Of a stretch of DNA of 64,000 nucleotides, positions 58,117 to 64,000 are shown piece by piece. The stretch comes from Adiantum capillus-veneris (lineage: Eukaryota; Streptophyta; Polypodiopsida; Polypodiales; Pteridaceae), in NCBI GenBank assembly GCA_014529385.2, contig CM043962.1, positions 36,919,098 to 36,983,097 of the forward strand, written 5' to 3'. Position 1 is the first letter of the stretch; each line of letters opens with the position of its first letter. The notes beneath the pieces were generated by a model that saw only the letters and a program-made list of their open reading frames with translations, had not been told where the DNA came from and ran no database searches. Position numbers and translations under genes: made by a program.

Positions 58117-60143
58117 GTGGAGCTCTTTCTCAACTTCAAAGAACAATACCCTGAAATTGTAATAAGGCAGCGGGCGTTTGAGTACATGAAGCCATATTTT
58201 GTGCGGAAATTGAGAGACTGATATACTTGCTTCTGCATTTCACATGTTCAAATGTCCTTCCTAAAGGATGCCATAAATCACATGCGAAGTTCTGTATTCG
58301 GTCTGCATGGAAAAGATTGCCATTGTCAATGCAACATATGCAAAGACAATGGTGGATGCAAGGCACCAAAAAACCCTATCAAGAGTGTAACAGCCTTATT
58401 GGACTCTATATTGTGTCCTAAATCAGATACGTCCACCTTCCATGTCCTTGTCTGCTTGAGTGGTCAATGTAAAAGGTGTGGCCCGGATAAGTTAGACTTT
58501 TGTGCTGCAAAGGCTGCATTTATTGCTAAAAAGATTGTGGTGAAGATTTTTGAGGACCTAGAAGTAGGAACTGCGCGTGATGGTCTGAAGAAGAAAAGGA
58601 AAGTCTTGTCGCATAAGGAAATATCATGCCAGGATCTCTCAGTCATGTTCAAAGACCATCTTAAGAAATACATAATGCATAATTTTCTGTATAGATGGCA
58701 AGCAGAACAATATAAGGAGATGTTGTTGTGTCAGTTGTTGACTTTGCTGGAAATTATAGTTTCAAAGAACAAAATGAGATTCAGTCCATGCACTGGTATT
58801 CAAATCAAGTAACTATTTTGTGCACATAACATATTTCCGAATTGCAAGTAACGACATCACCCTAGATCAGTATTATTTCTTTTGTATTAAGCCTTCAATA
58901 ATTTCTGATTTTTATATTATGCAGGTGACATCCACAAGACAATTCACTTCTTCATTTCAGATGACAAGCAACATGACACACATTTTGTTCAACACTGTTT
59001 TCTGAAACATGCGGATGGCTAAAGCAATTTGGTCTAAATATAAAACGTCATTGGGTATGGTCTGATGGAGCAGCTTCACAATTCAAAGCAAGAAGACCAT
59101 TCTATTTCCTTTCCAGGTATACCATGTTCTAACAAACATTATCTGAAGGTGGTTTTAATATAGAGACCTATCATAGTGGCATTAAAGTTGTAATAAAATG
59201 CTTGTCTAACATCAGTAATATTATAATACGTGTTTTTTTTGTAATTTTATCGTGCCAAGAGTATATTAATCTTCTTTTATCCATTGAATAAATTGCAGAT
59301 ACAATGTTTTTATGGGATGGAAAATGTCTTGGAACTTTTTTGGATCCGGACATGGTAAGGGAGAACACGACGGTGCGGGAGCAGTGATAAAAAGGTCTTT
59401 AACTCAATACCAATTGCAGCCAACCTGCCCAAAGATAGACTGTGCTACAGATGTTGTGGCATTATTGAGACGGACCTTGTCAGATGGTGCTATAGCCACC
59501 TATGCATCCCATGCCTATTATGTAAGCAGGATTTTTCGGGTGATTGAATTGGGAGATGTCGAAAGGGGAAAAAATTGGGATGTGAAGGTTGTAAAAAATA
59601 CCCGCTCAATGCACTCTGTTTCTGCATATTTAGAGCATGATACAACTGCTTTGAGAACACGTTCACTGTCTTGTTTCTGTAGTGCATGTAAACAGGAAAA
59701 GTGGAGGAGATGTGTGAGCAAGTCACACGTTCCTTTTTTTGACATACCTTATTTTGGAGCCTACAGAAGAAGGGGAAGACGATGACAACGAAATAAATGA
59801 GGATGCAGCATATGAAGGACACTATGACACCCTCAGTCAAGCTCTTATTGTTGGTGATAATTTTGTTGTTCCCACACCAAATGACAATGAAGAAAAAGTG
59901 GATTTCTATATAGTGAAATGCACTGCAGCTATTCAAGAGTTTCATTCAGACACTGAAGATGACTGGGGCAATATCATTGGGCGAGGATCCTATGCTATCA
60001 AAGGGTTTTACTATCATATGATAAATGAGCAGACCTACGAGCTTTTCGACAAAAAGCCAGAGGTGTTCATATATTCACATCTTGTTCGGGCAATCAAAAT
60101 CCCCATGATACCCCATCCCAGCAACTCAAAACTATATACAATA

Positions 60144-62840
<2,697 letters not shown>

Positions 62841-63120
62841 AGCGAAGGATAAGCAGCGTGCACAGGGGGCTGTAGAGCGAGCTGAGAAAGGCGCAGAAGG
62901 AGAAAGGCACAAAGATACAGAAAAGTCACAGTCATGAAAACATTCGACTGAACATTCATTCTGACGTGGGCTCCACACGTGTTTTTGAATCCTTCACATG
63001 ATTTTTAAGATTTTGTATCCTCCACACGAATATTTAATTCAAACAATTCTTGCCCATAACACCAGTTTCATACCCCCTAAATTTTAAGCCTCCAAAAGAA
63101 ACTTTCAACCGATTAAAACC
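62841..63120 (-). promoter_or_regulatory. Gene B upstream region
   Basis: 280 bp between the gene B ATG and the right terminal repeat. Contains GAGAGA near 62733-62748 just inside the intron and an ACGTG at 62977-62982. Any promoter for gene B must lie here or in the flanking retroelement. Confidence 0.4.
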
Positions 63121-63145
63121 GGGCCACCTATTCATGCATCCACCC
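63121..63145 (-). repeat. Right terminal inverted repeat
   Basis: Reverse complement of 55126-55150 with one mismatch; directly followed by ATTG. Confidence 0.9.
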
Positions 63146-63149
63146 ATTG
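63146..63149. other. Target-site duplication ATTG, right copy
   Basis: Perfect match to 55122-55125. Confidence 0.88.
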
Positions 63150-64000
63150 GACCTGGCGCATTTTCCATAGCGTATCTAGGTGGAGGAAGTGCTATTGGAT
63201 TAGGTTGTACATTCCTCTCCCTAGCATATTCCATGCCATAGTAACACTTATTTCTTGTGTGGTTTGTCTAGTTTCTCTCAATTTTGCACCATAGAGGTTC
63301 TTGGAGGTCAGACTTGACTAGAGGAGCAAGTCTCTGAGCTAATCCTTCTATAAGCTTCATTTTCTCACTAGATATCTTTGGCTTTATTGTGGGTTGGGTT
63401 CTTGGTGAATCACTCCTCTGAGAAGATGTGTCACTCTCACTCTCAATATCATATCTTCTCAAGGTTCTGCTCTGATTTGGATAGAAGTAAGTTATAGGGG
63501 GTAGTGATGGTACATATGGTCCTATGGTGATCGTAATTCCACCTCTATAAAAGTCATGTTCTATGGTTGCACCTGGGTACATCCATGGTCCATTAGGCAA
63601 ATTCACTTGAGGAGGCATGTCTGCCATCTGTGATCATTTCATCTCTCGTTATCGCTCCAGAAGGGAATCAAGGTGGCTCCCTTTTTGGAATTCTCAAAGG
63701 AATTCTTGTTCTTGGTGTGGAGATATATGTTGTACTTCATTGACCAATTGTCCACCTCTGTCTAATGCATTTTGTGGGTTTGTGTCAAAAAATGTGGATA
63801 GATTGGCATTTCAGCACTTTTAACTTGGCTTGCCATACCTCTGGTCATATCTACCAAAGGATTGGTAGATTGGCTTTTCATCTTGATGATCTTAGCTTTC
63901 TTACTACCAGGCCCACTCAATCTCTCAAGATAGTCCTTAACAAGCACCTTTGGTCCTTGATCAAATCTCTTAGAAGCCGAGGTGAATCCGGGGAGAGACT
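63150..64000 (-). pseudogene. Retroelement gag, N-terminal portion, running off the window
   Basis: Minus-strand blocks: 63947-63762 (LVKDYLERLSGPGSKKAKII), 63627-63268 (MPPQVNLPNGPWMYPGATIE, then SEKMKLIEGLAQRLAPLVKS) and 63234-63150 (NPIALPPPRYAMENAPG). Proline-rich segments of this kind are common in plant gypsy gag proteins. The frame is broken at 63260 and 63640. The 5' LTR must lie beyond 64000. The protein continues at 55121 on the other side of the DNA transposon. Confidence 0.65.

Noticed and set aside
63050-63241. 63-codon plus-strand ORF spanning the right terminal repeat
   Set aside because: It crosses the transposon boundary and is antisense to gag on one side, so it is accidental.

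Overview
The window is plant nuclear DNA dominated by nested transposable elements. The plant assignment rests on one intact host gene, a D6PK-type AGC-VIII protein kinase with the plant-specific DFD motif, on a PBS matching plant initiator-Met tRNA, and on plant retroelement lineages (chromovirus, Tat-type gypsy with a second RNase H, CACTA/En-Spm). The very high repeat load, abundant CT/GA microsatellites and a two-gene DNA transposon of a type I associate with early-diverging plants and animals point weakly to a large-genome seed-free plant such as a fern or lycophyte. I cannot name the species.

Layout. 1-838 is an LTR fragment. 2065-2221 is a very stable 157-nt inverted repeat. 5658-8291 (minus) is the kinase gene, with GA-rich upstream DNA to about 9.3 kb. 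10.6-13.4 kb (minus) is a decayed Ty1-copia element carrying a small G-run-ended insertion. From 14324 to 42356 lies one old LTR retrotransposon ('element Z', 5-bp target duplication CTAGT). Both of its LTRs were later broken: the left one by an 11.2-kb CACTA element (15168-26329, target duplication ATA), itself containing a chromovirus (17587-25225), and the right one by a 7.1-kb Tat-type gypsy (34911-42000). Element Z has no polymerase. Its interior (26393-34367) holds a decayed coiled-coil coding region and two spacer arrays of a palindrome repeated about every 290 bp. 44314-46390 is a third, plus-strand chromovirus fragment. 46395-47575 is a second palindrome array. 47.6-49.4 kb is another copia relic, and 49.4-50.1 kb a possible Penelope-like fragment. 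51026-64000 is a minus-strand gag-protease retroelement without visible reverse transcriptase.

The most notable object is at 55126-63145: an 8,020-bp DNA transposon inserted in that gag gene. It has 25-bp terminal inverted repeats (24/25 identical) and a perfect 4-bp target duplication (ATTG). Removing it and one ATTG puts the two halves of the host gag frame back in phase. It carries two convergent, multi-exon genes whose 3' ends overlap. Gene A (plus, four exons, about 850 codons) is a Cys-rich DDE-like transposase with several single-base frameshifts and one stop. Gene B (minus, five exons, about 650 codons, exon phases all consistent) encodes a protein with coiled coil, RING-H2-like zinc module, basic NLS-like stretch and an (Arg-Glu)n tail written by a CT microsatellite. 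Each gene has an intron filled with tandem repeats sharing an ACCGGT/ACTGGT motif that also recurs near the element ends. I cannot assign this element to a named superfamily with confidence.
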